The notes under the pieces were generated by a model. That model was given only the letters and a program-made list of their open reading frames with translations, made no database searches and had not been told where the DNA came from. A stretch of 53,348 nt of DNA from Bacteroides timonensis (GTDB lineage Bacteria; Bacteroidota; Bacteroidia; Bacteroidales; Bacteroidaceae), in assembly GCF_000513195.1 (NCBI RefSeq), contig NZ_CBVI010000116.1:1-53348 (forward strand), written 5' to 3'. Positions 42,405-50,793 of the stretch are shown one piece after another. How positions within the stretch are numbered: the stretch's first letter is position 1; every line of letters starts with the position of its first letter. Position numbers and translations under genes: made by a program.

Positions 42405-42815
42405 ATGAAAGTTTCAGAAGCTCACCTTCTCGACTTGCCTAAAATTTTAGACAAGCGAGGTAATTTGTCTATCATTGAAGAATTTAAAAATATTCCTTTT
42501 AAAATAGCCCGTACTTATTGGATATATGATGTCCCCGGTGGCGAAGTCCGTGGTGGTCATGCATATCGTAGAAATGAAGAATTTATTGTAGCGCTTTCCG
42601 GTAGCTTCGACATTGTACTGGATGATGGAACAGAAAAGAAGATTTTTTCTTTGAATCGTTCTTATTATGGCTTGTATGTGCCTAAAGGACTGTGGCGTGA
42701 AATGAATAACTTTTCTACTAATTCATTGGCGCTAATTTTGGCTTCAATTCCTTACGATAGAACTGACTATATCTATGATTATAATGAGTTCAAGACCTCA
42801 TTAAAAAGAGATTGA
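42405..42815 (+). CDS. FdtA/WxcM-like sugar 3,4-ketoisomerase, intact copy
   Basis: The 136-residue cupin belongs to the dTDP-6-deoxy-hexulose 3,4-ketoisomerase group (FdtA, QdtA, TylM1-linked), which moves the keto group of dTDP-4-keto-6-deoxyglucose before amination. Core motifs are LDKRGNLSIIEE, IYDVPGGEVRGGHAY and LSGSFDIVLDDG. The usual HxH pair of the family reads HAY here, so the second His is Tyr. This may alter specificity or activity. A second, canonical but frameshifted copy follows after 1 bp. The sugar made is probably a 3-keto-6-deoxyhexose for FdtB at 45783. Confidence 0.82.
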   Translation: MKVSEAHLLDLPKILDKRGNLSIIEEFKNIPFKIARTYWIYDVPGGEVRGGHAYRRNEEFIVALSGSFDIVLDDGTEKKIFSLNRSYYGLYVPKGLWREMNNFSTNSLALILASIPYDRTDYIYDYNEFKTSLKRD

Positions 42816-42816
42816 T

Positions 42817-43232
42817 ATGAATAAGCCTACAGTTTATGATTGTTCTATTATTGAACTTCCGAAGATAGAGAATCGTTCGGGTAATATCACGCCGATTCAT
42901 GGTAACGTAAATGTACCATTTGCTATAAAGCGCGTATTCTATTCGTATGACATTCCGGGGGGGGGAAAGCCAGAGGAGCGCATGCCCACAAAAAGTGTCA
43001 CCAGTTTTTAATAGCTGCCAGTGGCAGTTATGAGGTGATATTGGATGATGGTACTAATAAACGTACTGTACTTTTAAATCGCCCCTTTTACGGATTGCAT
43101 GTTCCTCCCGGTATTTGGGCCGCTGAGCAAGGATTCTCATCAGGATCTATCTGCTTGGTACTTGCTTCTCATGGCTATGATGAAGGTGATTATATCAGAG
43201 ATTATAATGCATTTATAGAATACCAGAAATGA
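42817..43232 (+). pseudogene. Second FdtA/WxcM-like ketoisomerase, frameshifted at a G9 tract
   Basis: The first frame (42817-43011) reads through RSGNITPIHGNVNVPF to SYDIPGGG and then leaves the family pattern. The rest of the cupin (ARGAHAHKKCHQF, ASGSYEVILDDG, to 43232) is in another frame. Both parts fit end to end if the run of nine G at 42957-42965 had seven (or ten), which restores SYDIPGGKARGAHAHKK. This copy has the canonical HAH pair. The gene could be switched on and off by slippage in the G run, or be a sequencing error or a decaying gene. The following gene starts inside its stop codon (ATGA), so the arrangement is otherwise intact. Confidence 0.88.
42957..42965 (+). repeat. G9 homopolymer tract
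   Basis: Nine consecutive G inside the second ketoisomerase gene, at the frame break. Nine is out of frame; seven or ten would be in frame. Confidence 0.9.
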
Positions 43233-43777
43233 ATATACTCTCTAAGAATTTTGAGTTGGAGCGTTATGGTGTGAAAGTCCGATTGGTGACGGAACAGGAT
43301 GCCTCTTTCATACTCTCCTTACGTACAGATAAAAGGCTATCAAGATTTCTTCATAAGACAGATAATGATTTGGTGAAACAGCTTGAATGGATGAAAGCTT
43401 ATAAGGAAAGGGAGCGCAAGGGGGAGGATTACTATTTTATCTACACTAATGATGATGGTCCGTTTGGTCTGAACAGAATCTATGATATCCACGGTGATTG
43501 CGGGACGGGAGGAAGCTGGCTGTGTAAACCTGACACTGATGTTGAAGCTTCCATTGCTACCCTGCTGATTATGCGTGATATTATGTTTGACTGTATAGGA
43601 TTACAAAATGACCTCTTTGACGTTAGGAAAGGCAATAGTCACGTTCAAAAGATACATAAAATGATGGGCGCTAAAATGATAGGTGAAACGGATTTGGATT
43701 ATTTGTTCAAACTGTCAAAATCAGATTATCAGGCTTCTAAAGAAAAAATACTTCAATTACTGAATTTAAAAGAATAA
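43229..43777 (+). CDS. GNAT-family N-acyltransferase
   Basis: The 182-residue protein matches GNAT transferases of the RimJ/RimL-like type: VRLVTEQDASFILSLRTD at the N terminus, IASLLI-like ATLLIMRDIMFDCIGL, and VRKGNSHVQKIHKMMGAK, the usual acetyl-CoA-site helix region. It would move an acyl group onto an amine, most plausibly the 3-amino group made by FdtB. It stands directly before the acyl carrier protein gene, so its donor may be an acyl-ACP rather than acetyl-CoA. That is an inference from context. Confidence 0.78.
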   Translation: MNILSKNFELERYGVKVRLVTEQDASFILSLRTDKRLSRFLHKTDNDLVKQLEWMKAYKERERKGEDYYFIYTNDDGPFGLNRIYDIHGDCGTGGSWLCKPDTDVEASIATLLIMRDIMFDCIGLQNDLFDVRKGNSHVQKIHKMMGAKMIGETDLDYLFKLSKSDYQASKEKILQLLNLKE

Positions 43778-43780
43778 ATA

Positions 43781-44008
43781 ATGGAGTTAAATGATTTTAT
43801 AATGAATTTTGCGGATCAGTTCGATGAAACTGATGCTTCTGTATTTGATAAGGATACTCGTTTCAGAGAATTGGATGAATGGAGTTCCTTGGTGGCTATG
43901 TCTCTAATTGCCTTTGTAAAGACTTCATTCAATAAAGTTGTGACAGGTAAAGAAATTCGTTCCTGTGACACCGTGGAAGACTTGTATAAACTTGTTCTTT
44001 CCAAATAA
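43781..44008 (+). CDS. Acyl carrier protein
   Basis: The 75-residue acidic helical protein has DEWSSL at residues 32-37; Ser36 would carry the phosphopantetheine arm. The layout (D-x-x-x-S-L at one third of the length) is standard, but the EWSSL variant is that of accessory ACPs in polysaccharide or secondary pathways, not of housekeeping AcpP (DSLD). It overlaps the next gene by one base and would hold the acyl chain built by the two following enzymes. Confidence 0.87.
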   Translation: MELNDFIMNFADQFDETDASVFDKDTRFRELDEWSSLVAMSLIAFVKTSFNKVVTGKEIRSCDTVEDLYKLVLSK

Positions 44009-44763
44009 TGGAAGAGTTGCATTTTAATCCTTTTTCTCTCTCCCGAAAAAAAGTACTTGTTACAGGTGCTTCTTCCGGAATAGGAAGGGCGATTGCGATA
44101 ACATGTTCTAAGATGGGTGCTACTGTGGTATTGACAGGACGTAACCGTCAGAAGCTGGAAGAAACCTTGTCTTTGATGTCTGCTGGGATGCATACCATTA
44201 TTTGTGCCGATTTGAATGTACGACAAGACATTGATGACCTTGTTGGAAGTATCTCTAATTTGGATGGTATAGTTCAATGTGCCGGTGTGGGGAGTCGTGT
44301 GTTGTGCAAGTCAATAACACAAGATGATCTGCAGTATGTTTTTAAGCCTAATGTAGAAGCTCCTATATTGTTACAGACAGCATTGTTGTCACAAAAGAAA
44401 ATTAACAGAGCAGCTTCTATCGTCTTTGTCGCTTCCCGTGCGGCTGATGCTCCAAGTATTGGAAATGCCGCATATAGTGCTTCCAAAGGAGCAATCCTGA
44501 GTTATGCCAAATGTCTGGCTTTGGAACTGTCTCCGAGGCTGATACGCGTCAATAGTATTTGCCCGGCGATGGTTTGGACTGATTTAATTTTGCAGGGCGG
44601 CATATCCAAGGAAGAACTGGAACAGGCTCAATTAAAGTACCCGTTGAAACGTTATGGAACTCCGGAAGATGTTGCTTATTTAGCAGTTTATCTTTTGTCC
44701 GATGCTTCTTCCTGGATGACAGGTAGTAGTATTGATTTGACGGGGGGGGCGAAGGAACTTTAA
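44008..44763 (+). CDS. SDR-family 3-oxoacyl-ACP reductase-like protein
   Basis: The 251-residue protein has the SDR cofactor site TGASSGIGRAIA (about 19-30), the NNAG-position CAGVGSR, a catalytic SR...Y-S-A-S-K (YSASKGAILSYAK) and the C-terminal DLTGG. This is FabG-like and would reduce a 3-oxoacyl-ACP to 3-hydroxyacyl-ACP with NADPH. It starts in the stop codon of the ACP gene and is followed by the KAS III gene 12 bp downstream. A G8 run (44742-44749) lies nine bases before its final codons and is presently in frame. Confidence 0.85.
   Translation: MEELHFNPFSLSRKKVLVTGASSGIGRAIAITCSKMGATVVLTGRNRQKLEETLSLMSAGMHTIICADLNVRQDIDDLVGSISNLDGIVQCAGVGSRVLCKSITQDDLQYVFKPNVEAPILLQTALLSQKKINRAASIVFVASRAADAPSIGNAAYSASKGAILSYAKCLALELSPRLIRVNSICPAMVWTDLILQGGISKEELEQAQLKYPLKRYGTPEDVAYLAVYLLSDASSWMTGSSIDLTGGAKEL
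44742..44749 (+). repeat. G8 homopolymer tract
   Basis: Eight consecutive G in the last codons of the SDR gene (DLTGGAKEL). Slippage would change only the C-terminal tail and possibly the coupling to the next gene. Confidence 0.9.
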
Positions 44764-44775
44764 CAATTTGAAAGT

Positions 44776-45777
44776 ATGAAGGCTTATATAAAAGCAATTT
44801 CTTATTATTTACCGGAAAGAATAATGACCAATGATGAATTAGTCAGTCTATTTCCAGAGTGGAGTGTGGAGAAAGTAGCTTCCAAAGTAGGAGTTGATTT
44901 TCGCCATGTTGCTGCTTCGAATGAAACGGCAGGTGATATGGCAGAGAAAGCAGCGAGAAAACTTTTTGACGAGTATCACGTCAATCCAAAGGAAATAGAC
45001 TTTGTCATGCTTTGCACTCAAAGTCCTGATTATTTTTTACCTTCTACGGCCTGTGTGCTTCAGAACCGTTTGGGGATTCCAAAGAATAGTGGTGCTTTTG
45101 ATTATAATCTTGGATGTTCTGGCTGTGTCTATGGTCTTGCTTTGGCTAAAGGCCTTATATTGGCAGGCATAGCAAGGAATATTCTTTTATTAACATCAGA
45201 AACGTATAATAAATATTTGCATCCTCAGGATAAAAGTAATCGTTCTATTTTTGGAGACGGAGCTGCTGCATGTCTGATATCTTCTGACGGTATGGCTGAG
45301 ATTGGAGACTTTGTTATGGGAACTGATGGCAGTGGGGCGGAAAATCTAATAGTAAAGACTGGGGCATCCCGTTATAAAAACAGGACAGGGTATTCGGATG
45401 AAGATGATGAAGGGCATCTTCGTTATGATGACTACCTTTACATGAATGGAGGTGCTATCTTTAATTTTACTCTTGATGCTGTTCCTTTGATGCTTAAGCA
45501 GGTACTTGAAAAAAATACTATCAAAAAGGAGGAGATAGATTATTTTGTCTTTCATCAGGCAAATAAATTCATGCTTAACACTATACGGAAGGTCTGTGTA
45601 CTGCCTAAAGAAAAATATTATATAAACCTTTCTGAAACAGGCAATACGGTTTCTTCTACTATACTGATAGGTTTGAAAGACTGTTTGACAAATGAAATAA
45701 TTCATAAAGATATGCAAGTGATGATTGCCGGATTCGGGGTTGGTCTGAGTTGGGCGGGTACTGTTTTAAAATTCTAA
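44776..45777 (+). CDS. 3-oxoacyl-ACP synthase III-like (KAS III / FabH-like)
   Basis: The 333-residue thiolase-fold enzyme has the catalytic triad of KAS III: Cys114 in NLGCSGCVYGL, His in FHQANKFMLN and Asn in ETGNTVSST. It would condense a CoA-bound starter such as acetyl-CoA with malonyl-ACP to give a 3-oxoacyl-ACP. It is not next to other fatty-acid genes, and its neighbours are a dedicated ACP and reductase, so a product such as 3-hydroxybutyryl-ACP for sugar decoration is likely. Full length. Confidence 0.88.
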   Translation: MKAYIKAISYYLPERIMTNDELVSLFPEWSVEKVASKVGVDFRHVAASNETAGDMAEKAARKLFDEYHVNPKEIDFVMLCTQSPDYFLPSTACVLQNRLGIPKNSGAFDYNLGCSGCVYGLALAKGLILAGIARNILLLTSETYNKYLHPQDKSNRSIFGDGAAACLISSDGMAEIGDFVMGTDGSGAENLIVKTGASRYKNRTGYSDEDDEGHLRYDDYLYMNGGAIFNFTLDAVPLMLKQVLEKNTIKKEEIDYFVFHQANKFMLNTIRKVCVLPKEKYYINLSETGNTVSSTILIGLKDCLTNEIIHKDMQVMIAGFGVGLSWAGTVLKF

Positions 45778-45782
45778 TTATT

Positions 45783-46883
45783 ATGATAAAGTTTTTGGAT
45801 TTACAAAAGATTACTCAGAAGTATGCTGATGAAATTCATGAAGCCGTAGATCGGGTAGTGGATAGCGGTTGGTATCTTCAAGGAAAGGAGAATGAAAGAT
45901 TTGAAGCTGATTATGCTCAATATATAGGAACGAGATATGCAGTAGGTTGTGCTAATGGTTTAGATGCATTGATTTGGATATTCCGAGCTTATATAGAAAT
46001 GGGAGTTATGAAGCCTGGTGATGAAGTGATTGTACCTGCAAACACTTATATTGCTTCTATTCTAGCGATTTCAGAAAATGGTTTAAAGCCTGTATTGATA
46101 GAGCCGAGTATTGAAACTTATCAGATAGACGATTCAAAAATAGAGGCTGCTATTACGGAACGTACTAGGGCGATCTTGATTGTCCATCTGTATGGACAAT
46201 GTGCTTATACGGAAAAGATAGGTGAATTGTGTAAGAAATATGATCTAAAGCTCGTAGAAGACAATGCGCAGGCTCATGGCTGCAAGTTTAATGGACGAAA
46301 AACGGGGTCTCTAGGTGATGCTGCTGGTCATAGTTTCTATCCGGGCAAGAACTTGGGGGCATTTGGCGATGCGGGTGCTGTGACAACGGATGACGAAGAA
46401 TTGGCAGAAGTCGTTCGTGCGGTAGCTAACTATGGTTCTCAAAAGAAGTATGTGTTTAAATATTGTGGCCGTAACAGTCGTTTGGATGAAATACAGGCTG
46501 CTGTATTGGGTGTAAAGTTGAAGCATTTGGATGAGGATGTGGCTATCCGTAAGAAAATTGCTAAATATTATATTGAGCATATAACCAATCCGAATATCAT
46601 TACTCCAATAGTGAAAGACTGGGATGCTCATGTATTCCATATCTTTACCATCCGTACAAAGAAACGTGACGAGTTGCAGAAATATCTGGCTGACAACGGA
46701 GTGCAGACAATCATCCATTATCCGATTCCTCCTCATAAGCAAGAATGCTATAAGGAATGGAATAATCTTTCATTCCCTATTACTGAACAAATACATGATG
46801 AAGAATTGAGTTTGCCGATGAGTCCGGTAATATTGAAAGAAGAGTTGGAATTTATTGTTTATTATTTAAATAAATATAGATGA
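45783..46883 (+). CDS. FdtB-like sugar 3-aminotransferase (DegT/DnrJ/EryC1/StrS)
   Basis: The 366-residue PLP enzyme has DSGWYLQGKENERFEADYA, the PLP phosphate-binding NGLDALI, EDNAQAHG and the PLP lysine Lys189 in FYPGKNLGAFGDAGAV. These forms match FdtB/QdtB aminotransferases, which aminate C-3 of dTDP-3-keto-6-deoxyhexose to give Fuc3N or Qui3N. The ATG at 45783 gives the family start MIKFLDLQK; an upstream codon at 45750 would add 11 residues. It is the partner of the FdtA-like enzymes. The stop overlaps the next start (ATGA). Confidence 0.88.
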   Translation: MIKFLDLQKITQKYADEIHEAVDRVVDSGWYLQGKENERFEADYAQYIGTRYAVGCANGLDALIWIFRAYIEMGVMKPGDEVIVPANTYIASILAISENGLKPVLIEPSIETYQIDDSKIEAAITERTRAILIVHLYGQCAYTEKIGELCKKYDLKLVEDNAQAHGCKFNGRKTGSLGDAAGHSFYPGKNLGAFGDAGAVTTDDEELAEVVRAVANYGSQKKYVFKYCGRNSRLDEIQAAVLGVKLKHLDEDVAIRKKIAKYYIEHITNPNIITPIVKDWDAHVFHIFTIRTKKRDELQKYLADNGVQTIIHYPIPPHKQECYKEWNNLSFPITEQIHDEELSLPMSPVILKEELEFIVYYLNKYR

Positions 46884-47458
46884 GAGGAAAGGGAATATTC
46901 TATAAAGCTAGATTTATATATTGTAATCTAATGGCATTATTTCTTAATAGGCTTGTTTGTAGGGGGCGAATTCCTTTATCCATTCAAAAGGTATATTATT
47001 TAGGAAAAGGGAAATGTTATATTGGTGATAATTGTATATTGGGATATAAAATAGGAGGATATTACAGGGGGGCAGGTATTGAATTACAGACTAGAAAAAT
47101 TGAAGCCACAATAGTAATTGGAAATAATGTAGCTATAAATAATAATTTTTTTGTATGTGCAATTAATTCTATCCAAATTGGAAATAATGTGAGGATAGGT
47201 TTCAATGTATGTATTATGGATCATGAAGCGCATAATACTAATCCGTTATTGAGAAGTCGCTTAGGGCATATTGGAAGTGTTGGGATCGGAGATAATGTAT
47301 GGATTGGTAGTAATGTTACAATATTGAAAGAAACATATATAGGGAAAAACTCTATTGTTGCTACTGGAGCGGTAGTTTCTGGCTCTTTTCCAGAAAATGT
47401 TATTATTGGTGGAATTCCTGCGAGAATAATTAAACGGATAGATGAAGGATGTATCTAA
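46880..47458 (+). CDS. Hexapeptide-repeat acyltransferase (WbbJ-like)
   Basis: The 192-residue protein is a left-handed beta-helix transferase: [IV]-G-x-N repeats (VIGNNVAINNNFFV, IGNNVRIGFNVCI, IGDNVWIGSNVTI), the catalytic His in IMDHEAHN and a C-terminal GGIPARIIK. It would O-acetylate a capsule sugar; N-acetylation by an FdtC-type enzyme is an alternative. From here on the DNA is clearly more AT-rich than the genes before it. Confidence 0.85.
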   Translation: MRGKGIFYKARFIYCNLMALFLNRLVCRGRIPLSIQKVYYLGKGKCYIGDNCILGYKIGGYYRGAGIELQTRKIEATIVIGNNVAINNNFFVCAINSIQIGNNVRIGFNVCIMDHEAHNTNPLLRSRLGHIGSVGIGDNVWIGSNVTILKETYIGKNSIVATGAVVSGSFPENVIIGGIPARIIKRIDEGCI

Positions 47459-48893
47459 TAAACAGGCTTATCGACAGATTATTAAGGCAACTTCTATATT
47501 TGGTGGGGTACAGGTAATTAATATATTGGTTGGGATAGCCCGTTCTAAGATTATTGCTTTATTATTGGGACCCTCAGGGTATGGGCTTTATAGTTTATTG
47601 CAGTCTACAATACAAATGATTGCAGGTTTTACCAATGTTGGTATATCTTCGAGTTCTGTTAGGAATATATCTGAGGCTTATGCTTCAGAAAATATGGAAA
47701 AAATAACAATTACAGTATCTGTTGTGAATAAACTGATGTTGTTATTGGGAGGGATTGGAGTTATAGTAACAATTTTGTTATCACGTTTTATTAGTATTTT
47801 TACATTTGATAGTGTTGACTTTGAATACGCATTTATAGTTTTATCTATAACTATTTTGTTTCAGCAGATGATGCAAGCTAAAATGTCTGTCCTTCAGGGT
47901 ATGAGAAAAATAAAATATTTAGCTAATTCTTCTGTATTAGGAGCTATTCTAGCTTTTTTAATTTCCATACCTTTTTATTATTTTTGGAAAATAGATGGAA
48001 TTGTTCCAACATTGCTTTTAACGTCTATTATAACTTATTTATCGGTATCCTATTTTTATAAGAAATTGAAAATAGAATATGTGAGATTGCCGTTGAAGGT
48101 TATTTGGCGAAATGGGAAAGATATGATTGCGATGGGGTTTGCAATGGGACTTAATAGCATGTTGGGGTTATGTATTAGTTATTTTATGCGCGCATTTTTA
48201 AATATTAATGGTGGAATTGTTGAGGTTGGACTCTTTCAAGCAGGTTGGTCTGTCGTTAGTACTTATGTTGGAATGATATTTACTGCAATGGGTACAGATT
48301 ATTATCCACGTTTGGCTACTGTTAATAAAAATGATGTAAAATGTTGTGAGTTGATGAATCAGCAAGGAGAAATTTCATTGTTGATAATAACTCCGATAAT
48401 TATATTATTTTTGCTTTTTGCTCCATTGGCTGTGGTTATATTATATTCATCTGATTTTATTGCAATTACGACATTTATGCAACTCTCAATGCTTGGTATG
48501 ATTTTTAAAGTAGGAAGTTGGGTAATGGGATATTCATTTGTTGCAAAAGGAGAGAGTAAATTATATATATATAATGAGTTAATAGCTAATGCTTATATGT
48601 TACTTTTAAATATATGTTGCTATTTGTCATGGGGGATTGATGGACTAGGGGTTGCATTTTCACTTGGGTATTTAGTTTATATGTTGCAAGTTTATTTTAT
48701 TGTGAAAAGAAGATATGATTTTCGGTTGTCTCGTAATGCTATTTCAATTTTTCTTTTTTCCTCCTTATTTGTTTTGGCAAGTTTCGCTTTTATAAAATAT
48801 ATGGCTCAACCATATTCTTATGTTTGTACTAGCATAGTTATGCTATTTAGTTTTATTTATTCTATTCTCTCTTTAAAGAAAAAAATATTTTAA
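47442..48893 (+). CDS. Wzx-type flippase (polysaccharide repeat-unit exporter)
   Basis: The 483-residue protein consists almost wholly of hydrophobic segments, about 12-14 in number, and starts with KATSIFGGVQVINILVGIARSKIIALLLGPSGYGLYSLL, the typical opening of MATE/Wzx-type proteins (quoted here as two adjacent segments of the same helix pair). It would move the lipid-linked repeat unit to the periplasmic face. It overlaps the preceding gene by 17 bp. Its closest relatives are likely O-antigen translocases. Confidence 0.88.
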   Translation: MKDVSNKQAYRQIIKATSIFGGVQVINILVGIARSKIIALLLGPSGYGLYSLLQSTIQMIAGFTNVGISSSSVRNISEAYASENMEKITITVSVVNKLMLLLGGIGVIVTILLSRFISIFTFDSVDFEYAFIVLSITILFQQMMQAKMSVLQGMRKIKYLANSSVLGAILAFLISIPFYYFWKIDGIVPTLLLTSIITYLSVSYFYKKLKIEYVRLPLKVIWRNGKDMIAMGFAMGLNSMLGLCISYFMRAFLNINGGIVEVGLFQAGWSVVSTYVGMIFTAMGTDYYPRLATVNKNDVKCCELMNQQGEISLLIITPIIILFLLFAPLAVVILYSSDFIAITTFMQLSMLGMIFKVGSWVMGYSFVAKGESKLYIYNELIANAYMLLLNICCYLSWGIDGLGVAFSLGYLVYMLQVYFIVKRRYDFRLSRNAISIFLFSSLFVLASFAFIKYMAQPYSYVCTSIVMLFSFIYSILSLKKKIF

Positions 48894-48894
48894 T

Positions 48895-49779
48895 GTGAAT
48901 AAAATTTCGGTTTCTTTTTGTTTATTTACTTATAATCAAGCTGCTTTTGTGGCGGAAGCTGTTAAAAGCGCTCTATCTCAGGAGTATGATGATTTAGAAA
49001 TAATAATTTCTGATGACTGCTCATCAGATGAGACATTTGAGATAATACAAAGTGTAACAAACTGTTATACAGGTAAACATAAACTAATTCTTTTGAGGAA
49101 TGATTATAATATGGGGTTAGTACCTCATATTAATAAAGTACTATTTAATCATACTCATGGAAAATATATTATTTTAGCTGCTGGTGATGACGTTTCATTA
49201 CCTCATAGAACTAAGCTAACTGTTAAAGCTCTTAGTAAAGATACAGTTGTAGGTGTAGTCTTTCCAGTTGTAAAAATAAATACAATTGGGGGAATTATAG
49301 ATAATCCTCGAAAAAAATATAATCATATTTATAAGTTAAATGCTTCTTATTTAAGGAAGAGTTCTTTTATGGTATATGGTACGGGATTATCTTTTATTCG
49401 AGAAGTTATGGAGGTATTTGGGGAATTGAATGATTCTTGTCCCACTGAAGATAGTACATTTCGTTTGAGGTGTTTATTAATGGGAAGAATTCTTCTGATG
49501 GGAGATAGCTGCATGTATTATAGGATTCATGATAATAATATGTCATCACCTGGTAATATATATACTTTGAAAACGAAGTGTATTGCAGAACAGTATTTTA
49601 CAGACATAGAGACGGCCTTTAATTCTAAACTCATATCGGAAAAAAAACGAGTTTGTCTTTTAAAAAAGGTTAGTAAATATATGAGATATAGAGAGTTGTG
49701 TCAACTTGCCTATGATAGAAATGATTTTGTTTCAAAAATTCGACTATATTGGCTGAATTTACTATATAGATTTATTTGA
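48895..49779 (+). CDS. Family 2 glycosyltransferase
   Basis: The 294-residue GT-A enzyme opens with SVSFCLFTYNQAAFVAEAVK and ISDDCSSDETFEI and has the D-x-D-like AAGDDVSLP, the nucleotide-sugar and metal site. A later segment (LNDSCPTEDSTFRLRCLLMG) contains the ED that usually serves as acceptor-side base. It adds one sugar of the repeat unit. It starts with GTG; the ATG overlapping it leads straight to a stop. Confidence 0.9.
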   Translation: MNKISVSFCLFTYNQAAFVAEAVKSALSQEYDDLEIIISDDCSSDETFEIIQSVTNCYTGKHKLILLRNDYNMGLVPHINKVLFNHTHGKYIILAAGDDVSLPHRTKLTVKALSKDTVVGVVFPVVKINTIGGIIDNPRKKYNHIYKLNASYLRKSSFMVYGTGLSFIREVMEVFGELNDSCPTEDSTFRLRCLLMGRILLMGDSCMYYRIHDNNMSSPGNIYTLKTKCIAEQYFTDIETAFNSKLISEKKRVCLLKKVSKYMRYRELCQLAYDRNDFVSKIRLYWLNLLYRFI

Positions 49780-49782
49780 AAC

Positions 49783-50793
49783 ATGAGAATTTTGATAGTG
49801 AATCAGGGCTTATCTGATAATTATGGAGATCAAGCCATTGCTTATTGTTTAGAAAGAGTTTTGAAAGAAGCAAATCATGAAGTATCTGTTGCTAATTTCT
49901 CTGGTGATTCTTTTGGTAATTATCATGAAATTGCTAATTGTAATACTAATTTTAGAATATTAAAAAATATATTTAAATTTATATTACCCAAATATTTGAT
50001 ATGGTTATTTAAAAATTATTTTAGGATTAGAAATGTACTAGCTGATAAATTTGATGTTGCTATAATAGGAGGTGGGCAATTAGTATTGTCAAAATCAAAT
50101 TTTCCAATAGCTATGTTTATGTGGACACTTCTTTTGAAATCAAAAATTATTTTATTTGCAGTTGGGTGCGGCAGTCATTTTAGCTATTTAGATAGTTTTT
50201 TATATCGTGTAAGTTTTAGGAGAGCTGACTCAATATATGTTCGTGATAAACATTCACAAAATATGATGAAAAAGGAATTTGGTTTAAATGTTGGTTTTGT
50301 TCCGGATTCAGCCTTTTTAATTCATCGGTTATTAACAAAGAAGGATTCTTATAGTAAACTCTGTTTGATTTCAATAGTTGATTATAAAGTTTATCGTTTA
50401 TATAATGGAAAGTTGAATTTAGAGGAATATTGTTCGTATTGGATAGATTTGATTCGACAAAAGTGTGCACAAGGATATGAGGTTAGTTTGTTTTATAGTA
50501 CTTATGAAGATTTTGTCTTTTTGAACTCATTCAAAAAACATGTATCGGATATAAAAATTGTGCAGGTTGATTCTTTGAATACTTTTCTGACAATTTTATC
50601 TAGAGCTGAACTTGTTATATCTGGGCGGATGCATCCATTGATTATTGCTTACGCATTACAAAAAAACATTGAAGTATTCTCTTTTTCAGATAAGTTACGT
50701 TCATTTAAGAAAGAATATTGCATGGATAACAATATTTCTCCTCTTTTATCTCAATCTGTATACGATACATTATTTTATTCCTTATATAATTGA
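49783..50793 (+). CDS. Polysaccharide pyruvyl transferase-family protein
   Basis: The 336-residue protein has the family signature features: NYGDQAIAY near the N terminus, VAIIGGGQLVLS, FAVGCGSHF, YVRDKHSQNMM and the C-terminal VISGRMHPLIIAYAL. These enzymes add a pyruvate ketal to a sugar, giving a negative charge, or act as related transferases. It lies between a glycosyltransferase and the polymerase gene. The donor would be phosphoenolpyruvate. Confidence 0.88.
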   Translation: MRILIVNQGLSDNYGDQAIAYCLERVLKEANHEVSVANFSGDSFGNYHEIANCNTNFRILKNIFKFILPKYLIWLFKNYFRIRNVLADKFDVAIIGGGQLVLSKSNFPIAMFMWTLLLKSKIILFAVGCGSHFSYLDSFLYRVSFRRADSIYVRDKHSQNMMKKEFGLNVGFVPDSAFLIHRLLTKKDSYSKLCLISIVDYKVYRLYNGKLNLEEYCSYWIDLIRQKCAQGYEVSLFYSTYEDFVFLNSFKKHVSDIKIVQVDSLNTFLTILSRAELVISGRMHPLIIAYALQKNIEVFSFSDKLRSFKKEYCMDNNISPLLSQSVYDTLFYSLYN

